From Flavobacteriales bacterium (GTDB taxonomy: Bacteria; Bacteroidota; Bacteroidia; Flavobacteriales_F; PHOS-HE28): a DNA stretch of 64,000 bases. The notes under the pieces were generated by a model. The model saw nothing but the letters and a program-made list of their open reading frames with translations, was not told where the DNA came from and searched no databases. The stretch is taken from positions 248,001 through 312,000 of the forward strand of contig JAEUSU010000041.1 of assembly GCA_016788635.1 (NCBI GenBank), given 5' to 3'. Position 1 is the stretch's first letter. Each line of letters starts with the position of its first letter. Positions 9,998-17,866 of the stretch are shown in pieces. The translations under genes were made by a program, and so were the position numbers.

Positions 9998-10879
9998 TCA
10001 GTCCAGGATCTCCTTCGCATTGCGCGCGATCACCTCGCTCAGCCGGTCCATGGGCAGGTCGTTGACATCCGTACCGAAGGGGTCCTCGATCTCCTCGGCG
10101 ATCAGCTCCAGGCTGGCGAACACATAGAAGATGAAGACCACGATGGGGATGGCCCAATAGCCCAGGGGGATCACAAAGCCGAAGGGCAGGGTGATGGCAT
10201 AGGCACTGATGAACTTCTTGATGAAGGTGCTGTAGGAATAGGGGATGGGGGAGTTCTTGATCCGCTCGCACGCACCGCAGATGTCGAGGAACTGGACGAG
10301 TTCGGTGTTGAGCACGATGAGCTGCTCACCGCTCAGCTGCCCTTCGCGGTGCAGCCGGTGCACGCGCTGTTGCATGAGCTGCACGGCCTGCGCGGGGATG
10401 TGCCGGGAGCTGTCGAAGCCGGGGATCTCCGGGTGCGGCTCGCTGTCCAATTCCAGGCGGGTGCCTTCCTGCCTTAGGTGGTGCTTCAGTTCATAGGCGA
10501 ACAGCCCGATGATGCGGGCGAAGAAGCTGCGTGTGCCGGTGTCCGAAGGGTCCACCATTACGGAGATCTTCACCGCGAGATTGCGGCTGCAGTTCACCAG
10601 CTGGCCCCAGAGTTTGCGCCCTTCCCACCAGCGATCGTAGGCCGTATTGGTGCGGAACACGAGCAGCACGCTGAGCGCCAGGCCGAGCAGGTTGTGCATC
10701 ATGGTCACATTGCGCAGGTGGCTGTTCTCGTTCATGCGCAGGTGTTCCACCTCCAGCCAGGCGATGCCAGTGCACAGTGCGCCCAGCAATACCATCAAGG
10801 GGAACAGCTTGCGGAAGGTGTCCGCCTTGTGGAACTGGAGGACGGGCTTGAGCCAGCTGCGGGGGTCGTAGGCGATCAT
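9998..10879 (-). CDS. Bestrophin-family anion channel
   Basis: A 293-residue membrane protein of the bestrophin/RFP-TM family, expected to form pentameric chloride or other anion channels in the inner membrane. Family hallmarks are the N-terminal DPRSWLKPVLQ helix, RTNTAYDRWWEGRKLWGQL, and the C-terminal PFGTDVNDLPMDRL segment typical of bacterial members. It is the first gene of a two-gene operon with the K+ channel (3-nt gap). Confidence 0.93.
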   Translation of the reverse strand: MIAYDPRSWLKPVLQFHKADTFRKLFPLMVLLGALCTGIAWLEVEHLRMNENSHLRNVTMMHNLLGLALSVLLVFRTNTAYDRWWEGRKLWGQLVNCSRNLAVKISVMVDPSDTGTRSFFARIIGLFAYELKHHLRQEGTRLELDSEPHPEIPGFDSSRHIPAQAVQLMQQRVHRLHREGQLSGEQLIVLNTELVQFLDICGACERIKNSPIPYSYSTFIKKFISAYAITLPFGFVIPLGYWAIPIVVFIFYVFASLELIAEEIEDPFGTDVNDLPMDRLSEVIARNAKEILD

Positions 10880-10973
10880 GGGCGGTCTTGCGAAGATGGT
10901 GAGCCAGCTTCATCCGGCGCATAACCCGGCAGTGACGACCCGTTGCCCCCTGGCACAATGATCGCCAGAGGCC

Positions 10974-11165
10974 ATGCATTCTAAGCACATGGCCCACCAC
11001 CTGTTCCGTTCGTGCCGCCATCTGGGCCCCTTGATCTTCGCGCTCCTGGTGGTGCTGGGTTCCTTGTTGTTGCAGCCTGGCCTGTGGCGGGGTGCAGGTG
11101 AAAAGCCATTGGCACGGCACAGGGTCGCACCCGTACCACAGGATACGTTGTCCGTGCGGCCTTAG
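10974..11165 (+). CDS. Possible small single-span membrane protein
   Basis: A 63-codon reading frame in an otherwise empty 282-bp gap between bestrophin and the glycine-rich protein. It has a basic N-terminus, one hydrophobic stretch (LGPLIFALLVVLGSLLL, residues ~17-33) and a polar tail. It ends 4 bp into the stop region of the convergent neighbour. There is no recognisable family or ribosome-binding site. An alternative start is the ATG at 10989. It could be a genuine small membrane protein or chance in GC-rich DNA; nothing else is visible in this gap. Confidence 0.3.
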   Translation: MHSKHMAHHLFRSCRHLGPLIFALLVVLGSLLLQPGLWRGAGEKPLARHRVAPVPQDTLSVRP

Positions 11166-12535
11166 CGCGGCCCGGTGGGGATCGGCGTGCTGGCAACAGG
11201 CTGCGCCGCCACCGGTTGTGGACCTTGCGTTACCGCGAAGCGTTCTTCGGCAAAGGGCCACACCGTGCCATCCGCGTGCACCACATTGGCGCGGTTCGCC
11301 ACCACCATCCAATGGAAGCCGGCGTTCGAATTCCCGCCGTCCAGTTCCACCACATCGAAGCCATCCGCTGTTTCATTGGTGACGTACATCCCCTTGCATG
11401 CGCCGCGTGGTTGGATGAACACACGCAATGGGTGCGCCTCGTTCACCAGGATGTTGCGGGCCAGCGTGGGGTCCAGCGTCACATGGGCGCGGCCATTCAC
11501 CAGTTGGGCGGTGCCGTAGTCCTGGAACAGGTTCTCGGGCGCCTCGGGCGCGGAGAGCAGCACGTGCTCACCCTGGCCGTTCTGCACTACGGTGTTCACC
11601 GTGCCGTTGCCCATCACCTTGCGCGGGGTGCCGGGGCCTTCGAAGCACGCCACATAGGTGTACACCAGGTTGCCACCGGAACCGCTCTCGAAATAGCCCC
11701 CTGCGCGGGCAGGAGCGTTCGCCGCCCCGAAAGCATTGCTGGTGGCCATACCATACACGCCGAAGTTGGTGCCGGTGCCCGCCAGTCCCGACCCCGCCAC
11801 CATGGTGAAGAGCGTGGCCGTGTTGTTGCCTCCGCCCAGGACTCCCGTACCATTCACCAGGTTGATCCCGTAGCCAAAAACACCAAGCCCCGCACCGGTG
11901 CCGGCAAGGCCGCTGCCGCTGGTGAGGTAGATGCCGCCCACGTTGTTGCCAGTGCCCAGCAGGCCGCTGCCGGAGGCGTTCGCGTTGTGCGCCCGTGCAC
12001 CGAAGGTGGTGGCCCCTTGTGCGAAGCTCAACGTTCCCGCGCCCGTGGTGCCCTGGTGGTAGCCCGCGTTCGCATAGGTGTAGGCGCCACCGTATGCGGA
12101 AAAGGCATCCGTAGCCGCTGGCACCGTGTTGTTCACCACCAGCTGCCCGTTGGCCAGTAAGCGCATGCGTTCCACGTTGCTGCTCACGAAACGCACCGGC
12201 TGCGCATTCAGCGAACCGAGCACCTCCTGGCCCGTGAGGCTGTTGCCGGTAAGTGCCCAGCCTGTGGCGCTGGTAAAGAGCGTGGTCCACGCCGCGCCGT
12301 TCCAGTACCAGAAGCCATTGGTGTTGGTGTCGTACACCAGCAGCCCGGTGGCGGGTGCTGCAATGCCCGTGCGTTGCGCGGTGGTCATGCGCGGGATCAA
12401 CAGGCCGCTGCTTGTGCTGGTGATGTCCAGCATGGCGCTGGACGCAGGCGCCGCCCCCGTGGCGTTGATGCCCACGTTCTGGCACCAGACGGAGCTGCTC
12501 ACTACGCAGAAAAGAAGGGGGATCGCGGCTCTCAT
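11162..12535 (-). CDS. Glycine-rich repeat surface protein
   Basis: A 457-residue exported protein: signal peptide MRAAIPLLFCVVSSSVWCQ, then the module MLDITSTSSGLLIPRMT...GLLVYDTNTNGFWYWNGAAW. That module is common at the N-terminus of Bacteroidota surface and fibre-like proteins. The middle has irregular repeats of G-S/T-G-L-x-G-T-G-x-N/G (about residues 150-290), suggesting a beta-helical or fibrous rod. A C-terminal beta domain follows (ALVNGRAHVTLDP-like strands). The upstream-extended frame to 12883 is rejected because it has no signal peptide at its start and overlaps the divergent oxidase. No T9SS tail was recognised. Function unknown; surface display is inferred. Confidence 0.7.
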   Translation of the reverse strand: MRAAIPLLFCVVSSSVWCQNVGINATGAAPASSAMLDITSTSSGLLIPRMTTAQRTGIAAPATGLLVYDTNTNGFWYWNGAAWTTLFTSATGWALTGNSLTGQEVLGSLNAQPVRFVSSNVERMRLLANGQLVVNNTVPAATDAFSAYGGAYTYANAGYHQGTTGAGTLSFAQGATTFGARAHNANASGSGLLGTGNNVGGIYLTSGSGLAGTGAGLGVFGYGINLVNGTGVLGGGNNTATLFTMVAGSGLAGTGTNFGVYGMATSNAFGAANAPARAGGYFESGSGGNLVYTYVACFEGPGTPRKVMGNGTVNTVVQNGQGEHVLLSAPEAPENLFQDYGTAQLVNGRAHVTLDPTLARNILVNEAHPLRVFIQPRGACKGMYVTNETADGFDVVELDGGNSNAGFHWMVVANRANVVHADGTVWPFAEERFAVTQGPQPVAAQPVASTPIPTGPR

Positions 12536-12673
12536 GAGGGAACGGGTTGGATAAGGAAGACGTGCGCTCCACGGCCCGGCTGCCCTGCCTCCTTCCCGTT
12601 CACGCCGGGCCTGTTCGGAAAAGGTACGCATTCGCCGGTCCCAAGGGCATCCGGCCATGCCGATCTTCGCCGC

Positions 12674-14092
12674 ATGATCGCTTCTTCCGCCACATCCGTA
12701 CGTGTGGGCCACGCCGCGCTGGACCGGTTGCGACAGGCACTCCTGCCCGATGGCCTGCTCGTTGACCAGGAGGACCGTGCACACTACGGCCACGACGAGA
12801 CCGAGGACCTGTCCTTCCCTCCGGACGTGGTGGTGCGGCCTCGCACTACGGAAGAAGTGGCGGCGGTGATGCGCATCTGCCACGAGGAAGGCCTGCCGGT
12901 AACGCCCATCGGCGGCCGCACGGGCCTTAGTGGTGGTGCCCTTAGCGTGCAGGGGGGTGTGGGCCTCGCGCTGGACCGCATGGACCGCATCGTGGACATC
13001 GATGAGCGGAACCTGCAGGTGACGGTGGAACCCGGAGTGATCACGCAGGTGCTGCAGGATGCCGTGGCGGCGAAGGGATTGTACTACCCGCCGGACCCCA
13101 GCTCGCGCGGCAGCTGCACCATCGGCGGCAACCTGGCCGAGAATGCCGGCGGGCCCCGCGCCGTGAAATATGGCGTCACCCGCGATTGGGTCCTGAACCT
13201 GGAGGTGGTGCTGCCGGATGGCACGGTGCTATGGACCGGCGCCAACACCTTGAAGAACGCCACCGGATACGACCTCACCCGGCTCATCGTGGGCAGCGAG
13301 GGCACCCTGGCGGTGATCACCAAGGCGGTGCTGCGCCTGGTGCCCATGCCGCGCGAATCACGGCTGATGCTCGTGCCCTTTACCAGCCCGTACAAGGCCT
13401 GCGAGGCGGTGAGCGCCGTGTTCCGCGCGGGTGTCACGCCCAGCGCCATGGAGTTCATGGAGCGCGATGCCATCGACTGGACCTTGCGTTTCACTGAAGG
13501 GCTGAACATCCAGGTGCCGGAAGACCTGGGCGCCTACCTGCTCATCGAGGTGGACGGCAACCACGCGGACGAGTTGATGCGCGACTGCGAGACCATCCTC
13601 GGCGTGGTGGAGGCGCATGGCGGCGGCGAGGTGCTCTTTGCGGAAACCAGCGCCGAGAAGGAAGCGCTGTGGAAACTGCGCCGCAGCGTGCCAGTGAGCG
13701 TGAAGGCGCATAGCATCTACAAGGAGGAGGACACCGTGGTGCCGCGGTACGAATTGCCGCGCCTGCTCGAAGGCGTGAAGGAGATCGGGCGCCGGCGCGG
13801 CTTCCAAAGCGTGTGCTACGGCCACGCCGGCGATGGCAACCTGCACGTCAACATCATCAAGGGCGAATTGAGCGATGCGTTCTGGGAGAACGAGCTGCCG
13901 GCCGCCATCCGCGAGATCTTCCAGCTCACGGTCTCACTCGGTGGCACCCTCAGCGGCGAGCACGGCATCGGCTTGGTGCAGCGGCCTTACATGGACATCG
14001 CCTTTAACACGGCGCAACTGGCCTTGATGCGTTCGATCAAGCAGGTCTTCGATGCCAAGGGTTTGTTGAACCCGGGGAAGGTGTTGCCGTAA
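12674..14092 (+). CDS. FAD-binding oxidoreductase of the GlcD/D-lactate dehydrogenase family
   Basis: A cytosolic or membrane-associated flavoenzyme oxidising a 2-hydroxy acid such as glycolate, D-lactate or D-2-hydroxyglutarate. The PCMH FAD-binding domain (residues ~40-220) shows PITPIGGRTGLSGG-like and PPDPSSRGSCTIGGNLAENAGG stretches, the latter contacting the FAD pyrophosphate. The C-terminal oxidase domain includes GHAGDGNLHVNI and ends GEHGIGLVQ...FDAKGLLNPGKVLP, both characteristic. 472 aa from ATG 12674; the frame is open upstream, but that would overlap the divergent gene. No glcE/glcF partner is present, so it may act alone. The substrate cannot be fixed from sequence. Confidence 0.92.
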   Translation: MIASSATSVRVGHAALDRLRQALLPDGLLVDQEDRAHYGHDETEDLSFPPDVVVRPRTTEEVAAVMRICHEEGLPVTPIGGRTGLSGGALSVQGGVGLALDRMDRIVDIDERNLQVTVEPGVITQVLQDAVAAKGLYYPPDPSSRGSCTIGGNLAENAGGPRAVKYGVTRDWVLNLEVVLPDGTVLWTGANTLKNATGYDLTRLIVGSEGTLAVITKAVLRLVPMPRESRLMLVPFTSPYKACEAVSAVFRAGVTPSAMEFMERDAIDWTLRFTEGLNIQVPEDLGAYLLIEVDGNHADELMRDCETILGVVEAHGGGEVLFAETSAEKEALWKLRRSVPVSVKAHSIYKEEDTVVPRYELPRLLEGVKEIGRRRGFQSVCYGHAGDGNLHVNIIKGELSDAFWENELPAAIREIFQLTVSLGGTLSGEHGIGLVQRPYMDIAFNTAQLALMRSIKQVFDAKGLLNPGKVLP

Positions 14093-14100
14093 GGGCGCCA

Positions 14101-14223
14101 TTACTCCACCACCACCCGCTCATGGCAGCTGCCCTCGGGGGTGGTCACCTTCAGCAGGTATGCGGTCACCTTGCTCATTGGTGACTGCTTCAATCCGTCG
14201 CCAACCATGTCAGAAGAACGCAT
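14101..14223 (-). pseudogene. Orphan T9SS C-terminal sorting-domain tail (gene remnant)
   Basis: The minus strand encodes YLLKVTTPEGSCHERVVVE and a stop at 14101-14103, the exact style of the last strand of a type A T9SS sorting domain. The frame is open only back to ~14223 before a stop at 14227, with no signal peptide, no earlier sorting-domain strands and no passenger. It is best read as the 3' remnant of a deleted secreted-protein gene, lying between the GlcD-type oxidase and the MORN protein. Confidence 0.6.
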
Positions 14224-14280
14224 CGGTCACGCTGTGGTCAGCAGCATTGCAGTAGCATGTCACATGAAGCATGCAACACC

Positions 14281-14958
14281 TTACTCCTTCATGTGCCGGC
14301 TCTCCACCAGTTGGCCGTCCGCATTGAAGACATCCTCGCGCAGCAGGCGTCCACTGCGGTCCCAATGGCGCCAGATGCCTACGCGCAATCCGCGCACAAA
14401 GCTGCCCTCGCTGGTCATGCGGCCATCACCGGTGAAGCCGCGCCACTGGCCGTGCGACAGGCCATCCTGGTAGTGGCCGGTGATGATGGGCCCCGCGTTG
14501 GTGTCCTCATGGGCTTCCATGTGCCGCCAGTATGCGCCCTCGGCTTTCCCCTTGCGGTAGGTGAGTTCCTGCCGCATGCGCCCGTCGGGGAAGTAGCGGC
14601 GCACGCGCCCATCGAGCAGGCCATCCACGAAGCGTTCATCCGAGAGCACCTGTCCGTTGGGCGCCATCCACCGGCAATGGCCATGCAGCCGGCCGTGGTG
14701 GTAGTTCAACAGCGCGGTGGGTTGGCCATCCGGAGCCCATTCGTGCCAGGTGCCTTCCTTCAGGTCGCGGTGGTAGGCACCGCGCTTGGCCTCGCGCCCA
14801 TTGGTGTGGAAGATCACGGCTTCGCCCTGCTTGCGTCCTTCGCTGTGTTCAATGCGGGACAACGCGGCTCCATTGGCCGCAGGGTTCTCCCTCACCTGCA
14901 CGGCAGTGGTGCAGGAGCAGAACAAGGCAGGCATAAGGAAGCGGTGGAGCGGCCGCAC
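14281..14958 (-). CDS. MORN-repeat (YwqK-like) protein
   Basis: 225 residues. Residues ~40-220 are successive MORN-type repeats of about 20-23 residues (KRGAYHRDLKEGTWHEW, LDGRVRRYFPDG, SHGQWRGFTGDG, LRVGIWRHWDRSGR). The N-terminus has a short hydrophobic run ending in FCSC, so it may be a lipoprotein, although the lipobox is imperfect; a start at the internal Met9 would give a tighter signal peptide. MORN/YwqK proteins are frequent in Bacteroidota and probably serve as binding scaffolds. The antitoxin label sometimes attached to YwqK is not supported here because no toxin is adjacent. Downstream of the MerR gene (27-bp gap holding a small hairpin). Confidence 0.75.
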   Translation of the reverse strand: MRPLHRFLMPALFCSCTTAVQVRENPAANGAALSRIEHSEGRKQGEAVIFHTNGREAKRGAYHRDLKEGTWHEWAPDGQPTALLNYHHGRLHGHCRWMAPNGQVLSDERFVDGLLDGRVRRYFPDGRMRQELTYRKGKAEGAYWRHMEAHEDTNAGPIITGHYQDGLSHGQWRGFTGDGRMTSEGSFVRGLRVGIWRHWDRSGRLLREDVFNADGQLVESRHMKE

Positions 14959-14960
14959 GT

Positions 14961-14979
14961 GCCGAAAGTTCGGCTTTCG
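14961..14979 (-). other. Small hairpin between MerR and MORN genes
   Basis: CGAAAG (14963-14968) and CTTTCG (14974-14979) form a short stem, overlapping a second possible pairing GCCGAA/TTCGGC. It lies just after the MerR stop codon and may attenuate read-through. There is no U-tract. Confidence 0.35.
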
Positions 14980-14985
14980 CAGGAC

Positions 14986-15921
14986 TCAACCCAACGCGCT
15001 CACCATGTCGGCGATGCTGCGGAAGCAGGTGACACCCGCAGGCAGGGGCGTTCCGTTCAAGCGGTTCACCACACCCCCGGCGAACCAGAACTGGAAGCGC
15101 TCGCCGGGAAGGTCTTCCCGAAGACGCTGGATAAAGGCGGGAAGCTCCTCCGGCCCGGGGTAAGCGGTGATGAAGGAGACGAAGACCACCGCCCCTTTGA
15201 CGAGTCCAGCGAGCTCCAGCAGATCGGCCTGGGGCACGCCCTGGCCCAGGTAAACGCTGCGCCGACCGGTGGAGCGCACCAGGTAGTTCATGTACAAGAG
15301 ACCCAGCTCATGGATCTCGTTCTCGGGTAGGTAGAGCACATAGGTGCGCTGGGCATCGTCCGCAGGGGCCAAAGGCAGGCGGGCGGTTTCCGCAATAAAA
15401 CGCTGGCGCACCAGATTGCTCACGAAGTGTTCCTGTGAGGGGCAGATGGAGCCCGCCATCCAAAGCGCGCCAATCTGTTCGAGCAGGGGCACAAAAAGGC
15501 GTTCCGCAAGCGCGCGAAAGCCATGTTCGTCCCGGAAGCGTGAGGAGATCTGTTCGAACAGCCCCTCGTCGAAGTTCAGCATGGCCACCTTCAGTCCGTT
15601 CAACAGGTCCGCATGGTCTTCGCGCTGCGCGGCGAGGTCGTTCACCAGGCGGCTGCGTTCCTGCGGGCTCATGGCCGCGATCTTGGAGATCTTGTAACCG
15701 CGGCCGTTCAGGTAGGCCACGTTCAGGATGGTCTTCAACTCATCCTGCCCGTAGGTGCGGATGTTCGTGTCCGTGCGGCTTGGGCGCAACAGGTTGTAGC
15801 GCTTTTCCCAGATGCGGATGGTGTGCGCCTTCACACCGGAGAACTCCTCCAGGTCGCGGATGCTGAAACGGGTGGGAAAGGGCTCGTTCACGGACGAGGG
15901 CGAAACTACAGGGACTTGCAT
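14986..15921 (-). CDS. MerR-family regulator with cobalamin-binding domain (CarH-like photoreceptor)
   Basis: A DNA-binding repressor expected to respond to adenosylcobalamin and light. MerR helix-turn-helix at residues ~18-85 (FSIRDLEEFSGV, HTIRIWEKRYN). A four-helix cap domain follows, with Trp154 and Glu164-His165 in the exact W-x9-EH arrangement that marks CarH-type photoreceptors. The Rossmann B12-binding domain has E202-x-H204-x-x-G207, a variant of DxHxxG in which His would be the lower Co ligand. The start at 15921 has an alternative, GTG 15891, placed 9 nt after a TAGTTTCG box and still leaving the whole HTH. CarH homologues usually control carotenoid genes; none is in this window. 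Three GTTCA(A)C repeats upstream may be its own operator. Confidence 0.9.
   Translation of the reverse strand: MQVPVVSPSSVNEPFPTRFSIRDLEEFSGVKAHTIRIWEKRYNLLRPSRTDTNIRTYGQDELKTILNVAYLNGRGYKISKIAAMSPQERSRLVNDLAAQREDHADLLNGLKVAMLNFDEGLFEQISSRFRDEHGFRALAERLFVPLLEQIGALWMAGSICPSQEHFVSNLVRQRFIAETARLPLAPADDAQRTYVLYLPENEIHELGLLYMNYLVRSTGRRSVYLGQGVPQADLLELAGLVKGAVVFVSFITAYPGPEELPAFIQRLREDLPGERFQFWFAGGVVNRLNGTPLPAGVTCFRSIADMVSALG
15901..15908 (-). promoter_or_regulatory. Candidate -7 element (TAGTTTCG) for the MerR-B12 gene
   Basis: Minus-strand TAGTTTCG lies 9 nt before the GTG at 15891. If it is active, the protein starts at 15891 and the mRNA is leaderless or nearly so. It lies inside the longer annotated reading frame, so it also bears on start choice. 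Confidence 0.35.
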
Positions 15922-15937
15922 TTCTCTGACACGGATC

Positions 15938-15979
15938 GTTCAACGTGGGGATAACATCCGGTTCAACACTTGGTTCACT
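15938..15979. promoter_or_regulatory. Direct repeats GTTCAAC upstream of the MerR-B12 gene
   Basis: GTTCAAC occurs at 15938-15944 and 15961-15967, and the near-copy GTTCACT at 15973-15979. The spacings of 23 and 12 bp are close to whole helical turns. Each unit is itself almost palindromic (GTT-C-AAC). The position 17-58 bp upstream of the regulator fits an autoregulatory operator; no binding data exist. Confidence 0.4.
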
Positions 15980-15987
15980 CAACGCAA

Positions 15988-16032
15988 GGGACCCGCCGCG
16001 TTCCGGAGCACATGCCGGAGGCGACGGGTCCC
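15988..16032 (-). terminator. Hairpin downstream of the DUF4397 gene
   Basis: GGGACCCG (15988-15995) pairs with CGGGTCCC (16025-16032). An inner stem TCCGG/CCGGA lies at 16002-16006 and 16015-16019. It sits 20 bp past the stop codon of the minus-strand gene. No long U-run follows, so termination strength is uncertain. Confidence 0.5.
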
Positions 16033-16052
16033 CGCGTGGGTGGTCGATTCGC

Positions 16053-17768
16053 TTAGCGCACCACCTGAATACCCAGACCGGTGAGGCCGGTGGTGGAGCG
16101 CAGGCTGAGGCGGTAGCTGCCCGGGGCCAGGTCGTTCACATCCACCGTGCGGCGGTTCAGGCCAAGGGCGGTGCGGCCCAAGGCCACTTCACGCACCACG
16201 CGCCCCAACGCATCGGTGATCATCAGGTCGGTGGCGTTCTCCTCGGCAGCATTGAACTCCACCATCAGTTGGTCCTGGGCGGGGTTCGGCCATGCGGTCA
16301 GTCCGGAGATGGCACTGTTCGGTTCGCGCACGCTGGTGGAGAGGGGCAGGGGGATCAGGTTGCCTCCGCTGGTGAGCGCCACCCAAAGGCCGAAGGCTTC
16401 GCCATTGCTGTTCACGCTGGGGTCCAGGAAACCGCTGGCCACCACCACCAGTGCCGCACCGTCGAGTCCCAGCGTCGCGAGCGGGGCATCGTAGGTCACC
16501 ACCGGGGTGCCATCGCTCAGTTGCACCTGCAGGGTCAGGTCCACAGTGGGTACGTTCAGGTAGCCTACGAAGTCGCCGTAGTCCATGTCGTCCACCACGG
16601 TTGCGCCGCCAAGTACCGCCAGTTCGGCCACGTCCACCACCGGTGCGTCCGTGCAGCCGTGGAAGACCAGCACGTTGGTGGTGCCGGCCGGCGCGTCCTC
16701 TTCGGCACCATTGGTTACATAGATGTCGAAAGGGCGGATGGGGTTGTAGCCGGTGGGGCTCACGATGCCATTGGCCACGGCCACATACTTCTCACCATCG
16801 GCAAGCGTGAAGGTGAAGGGCGCAATGATGTCCCCTGCGCTGGTGCTGTTTCCCGGGGCGATGCCGATGTTGATGGGCACACCGGCCTGGAAGTCCAGGA
16901 AGGGGGTGGCGGTGCGGAAGGCGAAGTCGTCGATGGCCAGGGCGCCGTTGATGTACACGTCCACTTCAGCAGCGACCAGATCAGCGCTGTTGTGGATCAC
17001 CTGCAGACGGGCTGACGGGATGGAAGCGCTGGGCAATGGTATGAGCGCGCCACCGGCAGGAAGGGCCACATAAAGTCCGAAGGCCGGGCCACCGCTGTTC
17101 ACACTGGGGTCCAGGAATCCACTGGCCACCACGGCCAAGGCGGCACCGCCAAGGCCCAGGGTCTGCAGCGGGGCGGCATACGCGGCCACAATGGTGCTGT
17201 TGTCGGCCGTACGCACCTGGATGGTGAAGTCCAGGGTGGGCAGTTCCAGGTACCCTGCGAAGTCCGCATAAGACAGGTCGTCCACGATGGTGGTCTCCAC
17301 CACCGCACTTTCGAACACGTCCACCGTGGGCGCATCGGTGCTGCCATGGAACACGAGCACATCCGTATTGCCGCTGCCACCAGATGCTGCGGTGCGGGCC
17401 TGTGGGAAGATCTCCAGGTTGAAGGCCGGGGCTGGGTTGTATCCCGTGGGGCTAACGATGCCACTGGCCACGGCGATGTACTTCTCGCCGTCCGCGAGTG
17501 TCACCGTGAAGGGAGCGATCACATCCACCACGCTGGTGCTGGTGGAGGGTGCGATCCCGATGTTGAGCGGTACGCCCGCTGGAAGGGTCAGGAACGGCGT
17601 GGCGGTGCGGAATGCGAAATCATCCAGCGCCAGGGTGCCGTTCACATACACGTCCACTTCAGCAGCGGCGAGGTCCGCGCAATTATGGATCACCTGCAAT
17701 TCCGCGTTCTGTGCGGCCGCAGCTCCTGTTATAAGGCAGCTGGCGGCAAGGAGTAAGGGCTTGTTCAT
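16053..17768 (-). CDS. DUF4397 tandem-repeat protein with T9SS sorting domain
   Basis: 571 residues, secreted. Signal peptide MNKPLLLAASCLITGAAAAQ, then two long homologous units starting near residues 22 and 253. Both open with LQVIHN-C/S-ADL-AAEVDVY-NG and contain the near-identical LADGEKY-AVA-GIVSPTGYNP. These are DUF4397 domains, predicted beta-sandwiches of unknown function found in exported proteins. The C-terminal ~80 residues (LTAWPNPAQDQLMVEF, ITDALGRVV, LAPGSYRLSLRS) look like a T9SS type A signal. The two units are also alike in DNA (about 690 bp apart), pointing to an internal duplication. Monocistronic, followed by a hairpin. Confidence 0.9.
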   Translation of the reverse strand: MNKPLLLAASCLITGAAAAQNAELQVIHNCADLAAAEVDVYVNGTLALDDFAFRTATPFLTLPAGVPLNIGIAPSTSTSVVDVIAPFTVTLADGEKYIAVASGIVSPTGYNPAPAFNLEIFPQARTAASGGSGNTDVLVFHGSTDAPTVDVFESAVVETTIVDDLSYADFAGYLELPTLDFTIQVRTADNSTIVAAYAAPLQTLGLGGAALAVVASGFLDPSVNSGGPAFGLYVALPAGGALIPLPSASIPSARLQVIHNSADLVAAEVDVYINGALAIDDFAFRTATPFLDFQAGVPINIGIAPGNSTSAGDIIAPFTFTLADGEKYVAVANGIVSPTGYNPIRPFDIYVTNGAEEDAPAGTTNVLVFHGCTDAPVVDVAELAVLGGATVVDDMDYGDFVGYLNVPTVDLTLQVQLSDGTPVVTYDAPLATLGLDGAALVVVASGFLDPSVNSNGEAFGLWVALTSGGNLIPLPLSTSVREPNSAISGLTAWPNPAQDQLMVEFNAAEENATDLMITDALGRVVREVALGRTALGLNRRTVDVNDLAPGSYRLSLRSTTGLTGLGIQVVR

Positions 17769-17866
17769 CGTCCGATGAGGTTAATGGGTTTGGGAGGGGA
17801 ACAGCCCATGAGCCATTTTGTTCACCTGTTTTGTGAAAAAGATTAAACAGAACAACGACCGATGCC

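Noticed and set aside
14281..14958. MORN/YwqK protein as the antitoxin of a toxin-antitoxin pair
   Set aside because: No toxin-like partner is adjacent; the YwqK antitoxin label is a family name without support here.
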